Positions 6,239 through 13,853 of a stretch of 14,743 nucleotides of DNA are shown here, piece by piece. The DNA comes from an uncultured Clostridia bacterium (GTDB lineage: Bacteria > Bacillota > Clostridia > Christensenellales > UBA1242), in NCBI GenBank assembly GCA_905236445.1, contig CAJOPQ010000130.1:1-14743 (forward strand), given 5' to 3'. Each line of letters opens with the position of its first letter. Position 1 is the stretch's first letter. The position numbers were made by a program, and so were the translations under genes. Below the pieces are notes generated by a model. It made no database searches. It was not told where the DNA came from and was given only the letters and a program-made list of their open reading frames with translations.

Positions 6239-8398
6239 TTATAGATTATTTATGCCGTTGTCAATTGTGCCTTGGTTAATGCCATCAATTAGAGTGTTGT
6301 ATTCGTAAGTGTTAAGATTGTTGTGTCTGCCATTGGTCAAATTATTTGTGTTTGTGTTATATAATCTGCCGTTCTCATCATATACGTATCCGTTGTTGTT
6401 AGTAACGTTTCCATCAGTGTTAAGATTGTTCTCGTTAATTATCTCGTTGGCAAATTTTTTGTTATTGAAAGCATTATTTCCATAATTATTATATGCGTTG
6501 TTATTGTTAAGAATTACATCATCAACAGGGTTGTCATTGATAAAATTGTCGTTATTATTAATATTATTATCAAATAATGCATTTTCTTCAACATAATTAT
6601 TGTTATCAATGATAGAATAATTTACATTATCATTATACGTATTAGTGTTATTATTGGTTGTATCATTTACATAGGTATCAATGTTAGGAACAATACCAAA
6701 TTCGTTTCGATTATCATCTATATTATCTGCGACACCTTCTGTCTCATCAAGATTGTTATCATCAATATTTTCTTCAACAATAATGTCATCAGAATAATTA
6801 TCATTATCGTCAATTATAACATCAGTTGCTTCATCACTATAATTGTTGGTATCTGTTGAAGTCTCTAGATTTTGTTCATCGCTATTAATATAGTCGTCAT
6901 TTTCATTTTGATTATCATTGAAGTTGGTATTATCTTCCGCAGAGTTATTATTGTCATCTATTATTGCGTTGTCATCTACGGCAACATTATCAATGTCTTG
7001 ATTGTCTTCGTTAATAATAACATCTTGATCATTATAATCTTCATTATCTTCCACTACTGCATTGTCGTTGTCGATCAATTGATCATAATTTGAGTTGTTA
7101 ATACTGTCTAGCAAGTAAATTTTCAATTGATCAAGAGTTGATAGGGCAAGCTCGTGATAAGTAATTCTTAAATCAATGTGATTAAGTAGTCTAAGATAGT
7201 TGCTATTCATTACATCAATGCTGTTAGCAACTCCTGTATTGTTTGTTCTGTTGATATTGTTGACTTCGTTGTTAAGAGTTCCATTAGCTTGTCTTAGATA
7301 ACTTGTTGTTCTATCAATGTCGTGTAAATAGTTGTTAATAGTGTTGGCTTGATAAATAGTTGGTGTTAGATTTAAGTTTCTATAGTTAGCATTTATTGCT
7401 TTAGTATCGTTGATTGAGTTGATAACATTGTTTTTAAATTCTTGCAACGTATCGTTTGCCTCAATCACATCGGCAGTCATTGCATATAATTTCTGAATTT
7501 TGATTACATAAGAGTTAAGATTGTCTTTTGCTTCTTGAATCTTGGCATCACTTACATATCTTGGCTTGTACTTTAAGTTCTCAGGTGTAAAACTTTGCTC
7601 TTCGTAATAGTAATATATCTTTGGTGAATTATTACCATCTTGCATATCCTGATCGTATTGATCGAGATTAGTATCTATATAAGTATTAGTAGTATCACTA
7701 TTTAGTGTATCGTCAGATACAGATGTGTCTTCCAAATTAATAGTTTCGTCATCGTTGTCTAATGATACTCTATTTACCTCTAATAGATTCTTGTAACTAT
7801 CGGCACAGTTTTGGCACGCATTGTTAAAACTTGAATAATTGATATTGTTGCAACTAGATCCAGTGCAAGATTTATTACAGTTAGTGCAATTACCAAATCT
7901 ATCCAATTGCAATGTCTTACCACAATTAGTGCAATTGCCGTTATTGTCACAAACTATACAATTTCCACAGTTTTGACAAATGTTATTGTCACAATCTCCA
8001 TAACATTGTCCACAAATATAACAATTGCCATTGCTATCGCATTTTAATTTGTCTGTAAGTTTTTGTATCAAAAGATTTCTAATTAATTCGTTAGTATCTA
8101 TGGTTGTGTTAGCTATTGCATTGCTTTCAATATGTCCTTCGTGAAACTCTACAGGTGTATCAAAATTTGGGTTTGGGACAATTAAACTCACTGCAACATT
8201 GCCAGTTGGAAAAATATCTGGACTTGCAATATATTCATTGTCTATTGTATCTAATTTTGCTACAACACTACTTAGTTTGTCTAATTTGGAATTAATATCA
8301 TTACCCAGCGTAACAGAAGTAGGTTGTTGTTGATTGCAACCAGTTAATGCTCCTGCAAATAATAGAACTGCTAGTAATAAAGATAGTACTTTTTTCAT
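6239..8398 (-). CDS. Large lipoprotein with Cys-rich block and Asn/Asp-rich tail, unknown
   Basis: I do not recognise a family for this 719-residue protein. It has a lipoprotein signal peptide: MKK, a hydrophobic core (4-18) and the lipobox LTGC with C21 as the lipid-modified residue, so it is likely anchored on the outer face of a membrane. Residues 120-198 hold 17 cysteines, mostly as CxxC pairs, with a repeated DxxGNCxxC unit near 121-129, 151-159 and 166-174; this looks metal-binding. Residues 281-436 are probably helical. Residues 441-719 are low complexity, about 30% Asn and 16% Asp by hand count. The ATG at 8398 is chosen because AAGGAGG (complement of 8404-8410) lies 5 bases before it. 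The gene is divergent from spoVAC and followed by the small ORF. A sporulation role is possible from position only. Confidence 0.85.
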   Translation of the reverse strand: MKKVLSLLLAVLLFAGALTGCNQQQPTSVTLGNDINSKLDKLSSVVAKLDTIDNEYIASPDIFPTGNVAVSLIVPNPNFDTPVEFHEGHIESNAIANTTIDTNELIRNLLIQKLTDKLKCDSNGNCYICGQCYGDCDNNICQNCGNCIVCDNNGNCTNCGKTLQLDRFGNCTNCNKSCTGSSCNNINYSSFNNACQNCADSYKNLLEVNRVSLDNDDETINLEDTSVSDDTLNSDTTNTYIDTNLDQYDQDMQDGNNSPKIYYYYEEQSFTPENLKYKPRYVSDAKIQEAKDNLNSYVIKIQKLYAMTADVIEANDTLQEFKNNVINSINDTKAINANYRNLNLTPTIYQANTINNYLHDIDRTTSYLRQANGTLNNEVNNINRTNNTGVANSIDVMNSNYLRLLNHIDLRITYHELALSTLDQLKIYLLDSINNSNYDQLIDNDNAVVEDNEDYNDQDVIINEDNQDIDNVAVDDNAIIDDNNNSAEDNTNFNDNQNENDDYINSDEQNLETSTDTNNYSDEATDVIIDDNDNYSDDIIVEENIDDNNLDETEGVADNIDDNRNEFGIVPNIDTYVNDTTNNNTNTYNDNVNYSIIDNNNYVEENALFDNNINNNDNFINDNPVDDVILNNNNAYNNYGNNAFNNKKFANEIINENNLNTDGNVTNNNGYVYDENGRLYNTNTNNLTNGRHNNLNTYEYNTLIDGINQGTIDNGINNL
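6242..7078 (-). repeat. Asn/Asp-rich low-complexity tail-coding region
   Basis: This part of the lipoprotein gene codes for residues 441-719. It consists largely of AAT, AAC, GAT and GAC codons, so the DNA is full of short imperfect trinucleotide runs without one exact long repeat unit. The first part (441-570) is mixed Asp/Asn and acidic; the second (571-719) is dominated by Asn, about 37% by hand count. Such regions can change length by replication slippage. Confidence 0.8.
7805..8041 (-). other. Cysteine-rich domain within the lipoprotein
   Basis: Codes for residues 120-198 with cysteines at 120, 126, 129, 132, 136, 141, 144, 147, 150, 156, 159, 171, 174, 178, 183, 195 and 198. Spacings are mainly two residues, with NCGNC and GNCTNC motifs used more than once. 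Several zinc-ribbon-like or rubredoxin-like knuckles, or a disulfide-rich module outside the cell, are both possible. Confidence 0.75.
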
Positions 8399-8403
8399 TT
8401 TAT

Positions 8404-8410
8404 CCTCCTT
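8404..8410 (-). promoter_or_regulatory. Ribosome binding site that fixes the lipoprotein start
   Basis: AAGGAGG on the minus strand lies 5 bases before ATG 8398. It excludes the longer frame up to 8434, which would add 12 polar residues before the signal peptide. Confidence 0.85.
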
Positions 8411-8543
8411 GAATTTATTTCTAGTTTGTGACAATAATTTTATTTTATTTATTTTTTTTGAAAATTTTTGAGATTATAATTTATTTTTTTGTCAATCATT
8501 ACAATGCGTAGATGTAGACAACTTAGATTATTTGAGGTGAACA

Positions 8544-8996
8544 ATGAATGCAGAGACTAGAAATAAAAAATACAACGAGTATGTTGAGGCAAAGATTCCA
8601 AAAACAAAGAATTTTCCTACACTCATCAATTCTTTTTGGGTTGGTGGGCTAATATGTGTGATAGGTCAAGGTATACAAGATCTTCTTATGTATCTTTTCC
8701 CAACTATGAGTTTGGAATTCGCTGGCACATGGATGTTAATTATACTTATAGTGTTGGCAAGTTTATTAACGGGGCTTGGTATATTTGATAAGATAGGTGT
8801 ATTTGCTGGTGCTGGAACTATAGTTCCCATTACAGGCTTTTCTAATTCAATAACCAGTGCTGCAATTGAGTACAAAAAGGAAGGCATCATTTTTGGTATG
8901 TGTGCCAAGATGTTTACAGTCGCAGGGCCAGTTATTGTTAATGGAATCGCTGCTTCATTTATTGTAGGAATTATTTATATTATTATTGGGGTATAA
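8544..8996 (+). CDS. spoVAC: Stage V sporulation protein AC
   Basis: SpoVAC is an inner-membrane protein of the SpoVA complex, which moves dipicolinic acid into the forespore and releases it on germination; in B. subtilis SpoVAC acts as a mechanosensitive channel. The 150-residue product has a polar N-terminus, then several membrane segments. Family motifs are FWVGGLICVIGQ (31-42) and FAGAGTIVPITGF (87-99). The start ATG 8544 follows GAGG at 8534-8537 with 6 bases between. It is the first gene of spoVAC-spoVAD-spoVAE; spoVAA and spoVAB are absent, as is usual in Clostridia. In B. subtilis spoVA is read by sigma-G. Upstream, TTATA (8474-8478) and CATTACA (8497-8503) are a poor match to such a promoter, so I do not call one. 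Confidence 0.95.
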   Translation: MNAETRNKKYNEYVEAKIPKTKNFPTLINSFWVGGLICVIGQGIQDLLMYLFPTMSLEFAGTWMLIILIVLASLLTGLGIFDKIGVFAGAGTIVPITGFSNSITSAAIEYKKEGIIFGMCAKMFTVAGPVIVNGIAASFIVGIIYIIIGV

Positions 8997-8999
8997 AAT

Positions 9000-10007
9000 A
9001 TGGCACATAGAATTGGAAAGCAAACTATTGTATTTGATTCAAAACCTGGGATACTTGGATATTATTCAATTGCTGGTATCAAAGAGGGTGAAGGCAACTT
9101 TAAAGAATATTTTGATTGCATACTTGAAGACGATACTAACGGTGAAAAGACATTTGAGCATGCAGAAAGAAAAATCTTTATAGAGGCAATTAACGGTGCT
9201 ATCAAAAAATCAAAATTAACAAAAAACAGTATTGATATGTTATTAAGTGGTGATTTGCTAAATCAGATAATTTCTGCTAGTTTTGCTGCTAGAGAATTGG
9301 ATTTGCCATATGTTGGCTTGTATGGAGCATGTTCAACTATGGCAGAAAGTCTGGCTGTTGGTGCTACAATGATTGAATCTGGTGCTGCAAAAAATGTTGC
9401 TTGTGCAACTGGTAGCCACTTCAGTAGTGCCGAGCGACAATATAGATTTCCTCTAGAGTTGGGCAACCAAAGACCGCCTACTTCTCAGTGGACAGTTACT
9501 GGCTCTGGGTGTACTATACTTACTAATCGAAAGTGTCCTATAACAATAGCTAGTGCTACTTTTGGTAAAGTAGTTGATTATGGGGTAAACGATGTTAACG
9601 ACATGGGTGCTGCTATGGCACCTGCAGCAATGTCTACTCTAATTGCACATTTTGTAGATACTAATACAAATCCAGAGGATTATGACCTTATAGTAACCGG
9701 TGATCTAGGAAAACTAGGTAGTGAGATACTTATGGATCTAATGGAACATGAAGGTTACAAACTTGGTAAAAATTATTCGGATTGTGGTCAAATGATGTTT
9801 GATGATTCTCAAAAATCTTTTCAAGGTGCATCTGGTGCTGGTTGCAGTGCTATTGTATTAAATTCTTATATAATAAAAAAGATGTTAGACGGAGAATACA
9901 AAAGAGTTTTGTTCTGTGCTACTGGAGCGTTGCTTAGTACTCTATCTAGTCAACAGGGAGACACAATACCGGGTATTTGTCATTTAGTAGAAATAGTTAA
10001 GGAGTGA
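9000..10007 (+). CDS. spoVAD: Stage V sporulation protein AD, thiolase-like
   Basis: SpoVAD is the soluble member of the SpoVA complex that binds dipicolinic acid at the outer face of the spore inner membrane. The 335-residue product is of usual length and has the thiolase-like fold. The stretch YVGLYGACSTMAESLAVGA (about 105-123) carries C111 at the position of the thiolase catalytic cysteine, as in other SpoVAD proteins. NVACATGSHFSSAERQYRFP and RPPTSQWTVTGSGC, which follow, are highly typical. There is no signal peptide or membrane segment. ATG 9000 lies three bases after the spoVAC stop, with GGGG at 8988-8991 as a weak ribosome binding site; expression is probably coupled to spoVAC. Confidence 0.96.
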   Translation: MAHRIGKQTIVFDSKPGILGYYSIAGIKEGEGNFKEYFDCILEDDTNGEKTFEHAERKIFIEAINGAIKKSKLTKNSIDMLLSGDLLNQIISASFAARELDLPYVGLYGACSTMAESLAVGATMIESGAAKNVACATGSHFSSAERQYRFPLELGNQRPPTSQWTVTGSGCTILTNRKCPITIASATFGKVVDYGVNDVNDMGAAMAPAAMSTLIAHFVDTNTNPEDYDLIVTGDLGKLGSEILMDLMEHEGYKLGKNYSDCGQMMFDDSQKSFQGASGAGCSAIVLNSYIIKKMLDGEYKRVLFCATGALLSTLSSQQGDTIPGICHLVEIVKE

Positions 10008-10018
10008 TTTGCTATAAT

Positions 10019-10384
10019 ATGTGGTTAATGTATATAAAAGCATTTTTGGTCGGTGGACTAATATGCATGATTGGTCAAATTTTGATTATCAAAACTAACA
10101 TAACAAGTTCAAGGATACTTGTTTTGTTTGTCGTAATTGGGGCTGCCCTAGAAGGTCTAGGGCTGTATCAACCTCTAGTTGATTTTGCTGGAGCAGGGGT
10201 ACAAGTTCCAATTGTTGGCTTTGGAAGGAGCCTTGCCAAAGGTGTAATAGAAGCAGTAAGAGATCAAGGAGTTTTGGGAATTTTCACGGGAGGATTCACT
10301 GCCACGGCAGGAGGAATAGCTGCAGCTGTCATTAGTGCATATCTTATGGCAATCATATTTAGCAGTAAAACAAAAAAATATTAA
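10019..10384 (+). CDS. spoVAE: Stage V sporulation protein AE (SpoVAEb type)
   Basis: SpoVAE is the second integral membrane protein of the SpoVA complex and a paralogue of SpoVAC. The 121-residue product repeats the SpoVAC motifs: AFLVGGLICMIGQ (8-20) against FWVGGLICVIGQ, and FAGAGVQVPIVGF (56-68) against FAGAGTIVPITGF. Most of its length is hydrophobic, with about four likely membrane segments. I chose ATG 10019, with AAGGAG at 9999-10004 upstream; the 14-base gap is long. GTG 10004 overlaps that site and is unlikely, while ATG 10028 would be even further away. It follows the spoVAD stop by 11 bases. Start uncertain, identity firm. Confidence 0.92.
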   Translation: MWLMYIKAFLVGGLICMIGQILIIKTNITSSRILVLFVVIGAALEGLGLYQPLVDFAGAGVQVPIVGFGRSLAKGVIEAVRDQGVLGIFTGGFTATAGGIAAAVISAYLMAIIFSSKTKKY

Positions 10385-10400
10385 GATATTTTATCTTAAT
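10380..10400 (+). terminator. Stem-loop after spoVAE, possible weak terminator
   Basis: A perfect 9-bp inverted repeat (ATTAAGATA at 10380-10388 and TATCTTAAT at 10392-10400) with a 3-base loop overlaps the spoVAE stop codon. There is no T tract after it, so it may be an mRNA-stabilising hairpin and not a terminator. Confidence 0.4.
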
Positions 10401-10450
10401 GTTATACATAGTGCAAGAATATATATATTTTAAATTAAATATTATATTAC

Positions 10451-11095
10451 ATGAGAAAAACAAAAAAAGCACTTTGGATAGTTTTGGTTATTTTTGCCGT
10501 ACTTATAAGTATTATAGTGCTTTATTTCCATGTCATTAATCCAGTTGTGATAGATCAGACACGCCTTACAATTGAGAGTTTTGCAACAAAAGCCATTAAC
10601 AAAAGTGTGAATGAAATTTCTATTAACCAAGATCTATACAGTCAATTAATTAATTTGACACACAAAGATGATGGGTCATTAGCGTTTATCCAGATTAAAA
10701 GTTATGAGGCAAATAAGATATGTAACGACATAGTTGTGTCAACAGAAGCAAAAATAAATGACAGATCTAGCAATGTAACAATAAATGCAGGAGTATTTAG
10801 TGGAGTACCTATCCTTAGTGGGATTGGACAAAATATCAATTTGCACTTCAATCAAGTAGGAACAGTTAATTGCAAATTTGTGTCAAAATTTGTATCCGCA
10901 GGAATTAATCAAAATATCCATAGGCTATATGTAGAAGTTAACACTAAGATAGGTGTTGCTTTTCCATTTCATACAGAAATAGTAGAAGTTGGTCAGCAAG
11001 TATTATTGTGTGAGAATATTATTATAGGTAATATTCCTAATACTTACTTGCAATCAACAGAACTAGATTCTCTGCTTAACTTAGTACCATCATAA
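10451..11095 (+). CDS. yunB: Sporulation protein YunB
   Basis: YunB is a membrane protein made in the mother cell under sigma-E in B. subtilis and needed for normal sporulation; its exact function is not known. The 214-residue product has one N-terminal membrane segment (about 7-25) and an outside domain. The typical family features are INQDLYSQLINLTHKDDGSLAFIQI (split about 58-82), the GVFSGVPILSGIG stretch (114-126), the SAGINQNIHRLYVEV strand (149-163) and VIVG-like IIIGNIPNTYL (190-200). The start ATG 10451 has no visible ribosome binding site: the 40 bases before it are only A and T with a few G and C. Upstream, ATATT (10386-10390) and TATACATA (10403-10410) resemble a sigma-E promoter with slightly short spacing. 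It stands between spoVAE and mutS as a separate unit. Confidence 0.88.
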   Translation: MRKTKKALWIVLVIFAVLISIIVLYFHVINPVVIDQTRLTIESFATKAINKSVNEISINQDLYSQLINLTHKDDGSLAFIQIKSYEANKICNDIVVSTEAKINDRSSNVTINAGVFSGVPILSGIGQNINLHFNQVGTVNCKFVSKFVSAGINQNIHRLYVEVNTKIGVAFPFHTEIVEVGQQVLLCENIIIGNIPNTYLQSTELDSLLNLVPS

Positions 11096-11230
11096 AATTA
11101 ATCATATTTATTGTTTTTTTGATATTTTTATGGTAATATTTATTATGTATGTATTATAATTATATCTAATATATAGATTATTTATTAGAAAATGATTAAA
11201 TTTAGGATTATGAAATAAAGGAACAAGTAA
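11096..11230 (+). other. AT-rich intergenic region before mutS
   Basis: This gap holds no reading frame. A possible but weak promoter is TTGATA (11119-11124) with ATTATG (11142-11147) at 17 bases. A better -10 match, TATAAT (11155-11160), has no good -35. A short inverted repeat ATCTA/TAGAT lies at 11164-11178. No convincing terminator for yunB is visible. Confidence 0.4.
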
Positions 11231-13852
11231 ATGACTAAAGAAGAACTTAAAGATTACTCACCTATGATGCAACATCACTTGCAAACTAAGGAAAAATATC
11301 AAGATTGTGTGCTTTTCTATAGATTGGGAGATTTCTACGAACTATTCTTTGAAGACGCATTAGAATGTAGTAGAGTGCTTGGTCTTACTCTAACAAAGAA
11401 AGATTGTGGCAAAGGTAAGCAGGCTCCTATGTGTGGTGTGCCGGTAAAAGCTCTGGATACATATTTAGCAAAACTAATAGACTTAGGATACAAGATTGCA
11501 ATTTGTGAACAATTAACAGAGGCTAAGAAAGGCGAAGCTGTCGATCGTGATGTCGTGCGTGTTATTACTCCCGGCACAGTTGTAGAAGGAGAGATTCTAG
11601 ACGGAACTAGCAATAATTTCCTTGCGGTTATTTATCAAGAGAAAAATAATGTTGGGGTAAGTTATATAGATATCTCGACTGGTGAATTCAATACAGTGCA
11701 ATTTGATAATAACATAGTTGTAAATATCAATGATTTATTTTCGACCGTGAGACCAAAAGAAATAATAGCGAACAAAACTGCAAAAGCAATTGAAGATGAA
11801 TTGTCTGTAGTACAAATGCAAGTTGTTCCTAATTTCACATATTTAAATGATGACGAATTCGAATTTGGCAAAAATCAACAAATGCTTTTGTCACAATTAA
11901 AAGCGAATTCACTAAAAGAAATAGATTGTGCCAACAAACAATTTTGTGTAATTAGTGCAGGGGCACTTCTTAATTATGTTATAACAACACAGAAGCGTGA
12001 TTTGGCACATATCAATCATCTTAATTTGTTAGATGTTAATAAATATATGCAAATTGATGCGAATTCCAGACGCAACTTAGAGTTAACTGAGAATAGCAAA
12101 GATAGAGGTAGGAAAGGTACACTTCTATCCGTTCTAGATAGAACACGCACTAACATGGGTAAACGAACACTTAAGAACTTTATTAACAATCCTCTGAAAA
12201 ATGATATCGAAATTAATTATAGACTCAAAGGTGTGGAGGAATTAGTAAAAAACATTGTTGCTAGGGAAAATTTAAGAGAATATCTATACAACATATACGA
12301 TATAGAGAGATTGACTGGAAGGGTGTGCTATAACAATCTTACACCAAAGGATTGCCTGTCTCTTGCGAAAAGTCTGAATATTATTCCTGATATCAAACAA
12401 ACTCTTGCAGTGTTTAATTCTGATATACTTAAGGATCTTAATAGTGAAATTACAGATTTAACATCTTTATCCAAACTATTAACAGATGCGATAGATGATA
12501 ATGCTACTAATAACATTAAAGATGGTGGCTTTATCAAAAAAGGATTTAATGCAGAGTTAGATGAACTTGTCACTCTCAAAAATGATACAGAAAGCATTCT
12601 ATCAAAACTGGAGAATGAAGAGAGACAAAAGACAGGTATTAAAAATCTAAAGATTGGCTATAACAAAGTTTTCGGTTATTATATTGAAGTATCAAAAATG
12701 TCAGTTGATATGGTTCCATATAGATATGTAAGGAAGCAGACTCTCGTTAATGGAGAGAGATATATAACAGAAGAATTAAAGGCAATAGAAGACAAGTTGC
12801 TTAATGCAGAGACAAGAATGATAGAGATAGAGTTGGAATTGTTTGACATGATTAGAAAGCAACTTCTAACATATGTTAAGCAATTACAATCTACAGCGAG
12901 AGCTATTGCAGTATTAGATGTCTTAACATCTTTTGCAACAGTATCTGTTGAGAGAAATTATGTAAAACCTATTGTGTCGAAGTCGAATAAAAATATAGAG
13001 ATTATCGAGGGTAGGCATCCTGTTGTTGAGACAATTTTGAAGGGTAATTTCGTACCCAATGATACAATTATGAATAATAGCGATAGCAGGATAATGCTGA
13101 TAACAGGGCCAAACATGGCAGGTAAAAGCACATATATGCGACAAGTTGCCTTGATTACAATTATGGCACAAATTGGTTGTTTTGTGCCAGCAAAGTCTGC
13201 GAAATTGTCAATAACTGACAGAATATTCACTAGAATAGGTGCAAGCGATGATTTGCTGTTCGGTCAGAGTACATTCATGGTTGAGATGACGGAAGTAAGT
13301 AATATATTGAAATATGCTACTAATGACAGCTTAATTCTACTTGATGAGATAGGTAGAGGAACGAGTACATTTGATGGCCTTAGTATTGCATGGGCTGTGA
13401 TTGAATTCATATCCAAGAATTTCTATAGCAAAACATTATTCTCTACACATTTCCACGAGTTGACAGAATTGGAAGGTGTGTTAGATGGGCTTAAGAATTA
13501 TAAAATACAGGTCAAAGAATATGATAATCAAGTTATATTTCTAAGGAAGATTGTAAGAGGTAGTGCCAACAAAAGTTTTGGAATAGAGGTAGCGGCGCTT
13601 GCCGGGCTTCCAGAAGAATTGCTTAATAGGGCAAAGGAAATATTACATACATTGGAACAGAACGATCTTAATTCTGATCTTATCAACAACACAGTTAGTT
13701 ATGAGAAATCTGAGAATGTAAAACAGGCAGAGTATCGCAAAGCGTTAAATGAAATTGGTGGAATATTGAATGATGTAAATGTTAATACTTTGACTCCTCT
13801 CAATGCATTTGACCTTGTGTTGCAATTGAAAAATTATTTAAAAAAGGAATAA
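11231..13852 (+). CDS. mutS: DNA mismatch repair protein MutS
   Basis: MutS recognises mispaired bases and small loops and recruits MutL. The 873-residue product is full length and all domains are visible. The mismatch-binding domain I carries GDFYELF (33-39), with F35 and E37 as the residues that stack on and contact the mispair. The connector, core and clamp domains follow (about 125-570). The ATPase domain has the Walker A motif GPNMAGKST (626-634), the signature STFMVEMTEV, Walker B LILLDEIGRGTS with D705 and E706, and the STHFHELTELE switch. The C-terminus ends with the short dimer region. ATG 11231 follows AAAGGA (11217-11222) with 8 bases between. mutL starts one base after the stop, so the two are an operon. 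Confidence 0.97.
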   Translation: MTKEELKDYSPMMQHHLQTKEKYQDCVLFYRLGDFYELFFEDALECSRVLGLTLTKKDCGKGKQAPMCGVPVKALDTYLAKLIDLGYKIAICEQLTEAKKGEAVDRDVVRVITPGTVVEGEILDGTSNNFLAVIYQEKNNVGVSYIDISTGEFNTVQFDNNIVVNINDLFSTVRPKEIIANKTAKAIEDELSVVQMQVVPNFTYLNDDEFEFGKNQQMLLSQLKANSLKEIDCANKQFCVISAGALLNYVITTQKRDLAHINHLNLLDVNKYMQIDANSRRNLELTENSKDRGRKGTLLSVLDRTRTNMGKRTLKNFINNPLKNDIEINYRLKGVEELVKNIVARENLREYLYNIYDIERLTGRVCYNNLTPKDCLSLAKSLNIIPDIKQTLAVFNSDILKDLNSEITDLTSLSKLLTDAIDDNATNNIKDGGFIKKGFNAELDELVTLKNDTESILSKLENEERQKTGIKNLKIGYNKVFGYYIEVSKMSVDMVPYRYVRKQTLVNGERYITEELKAIEDKLLNAETRMIEIELELFDMIRKQLLTYVKQLQSTARAIAVLDVLTSFATVSVERNYVKPIVSKSNKNIEIIEGRHPVVETILKGNFVPNDTIMNNSDSRIMLITGPNMAGKSTYMRQVALITIMAQIGCFVPAKSAKLSITDRIFTRIGASDDLLFGQSTFMVEMTEVSNILKYATNDSLILLDEIGRGTSTFDGLSIAWAVIEFISKNFYSKTLFSTHFHELTELEGVLDGLKNYKIQVKEYDNQVIFLRKIVRGSANKSFGIEVAALAGLPEELLNRAKEILHTLEQNDLNSDLINNTVSYEKSENVKQAEYRKALNEIGGILNDVNVNTLTPLNAFDLVLQLKNYLKKE

Positions 13853-13853
13853 A

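Noticed and set aside
6242..7078. CRISPR array or tandem repeat locus, suggested by recurring ATTATT-like text
   Set aside because: There is no constant repeat length and no spacers, and the frame is open throughout; it is low-complexity coding sequence.
6872..7093. Hydrophobic plus-strand frame inside the lipoprotein gene
   Set aside because: It is the complement of Asn/Asp codons, which gives Ile/Val codons automatically. It has no ribosome binding site and no gene neighbours on that strand.
8986..9183. 65-codon frame overlapping the start of spoVAD
   Set aside because: It is in a different frame from spoVAD, which is clearly the coding frame, and it has no independent support.
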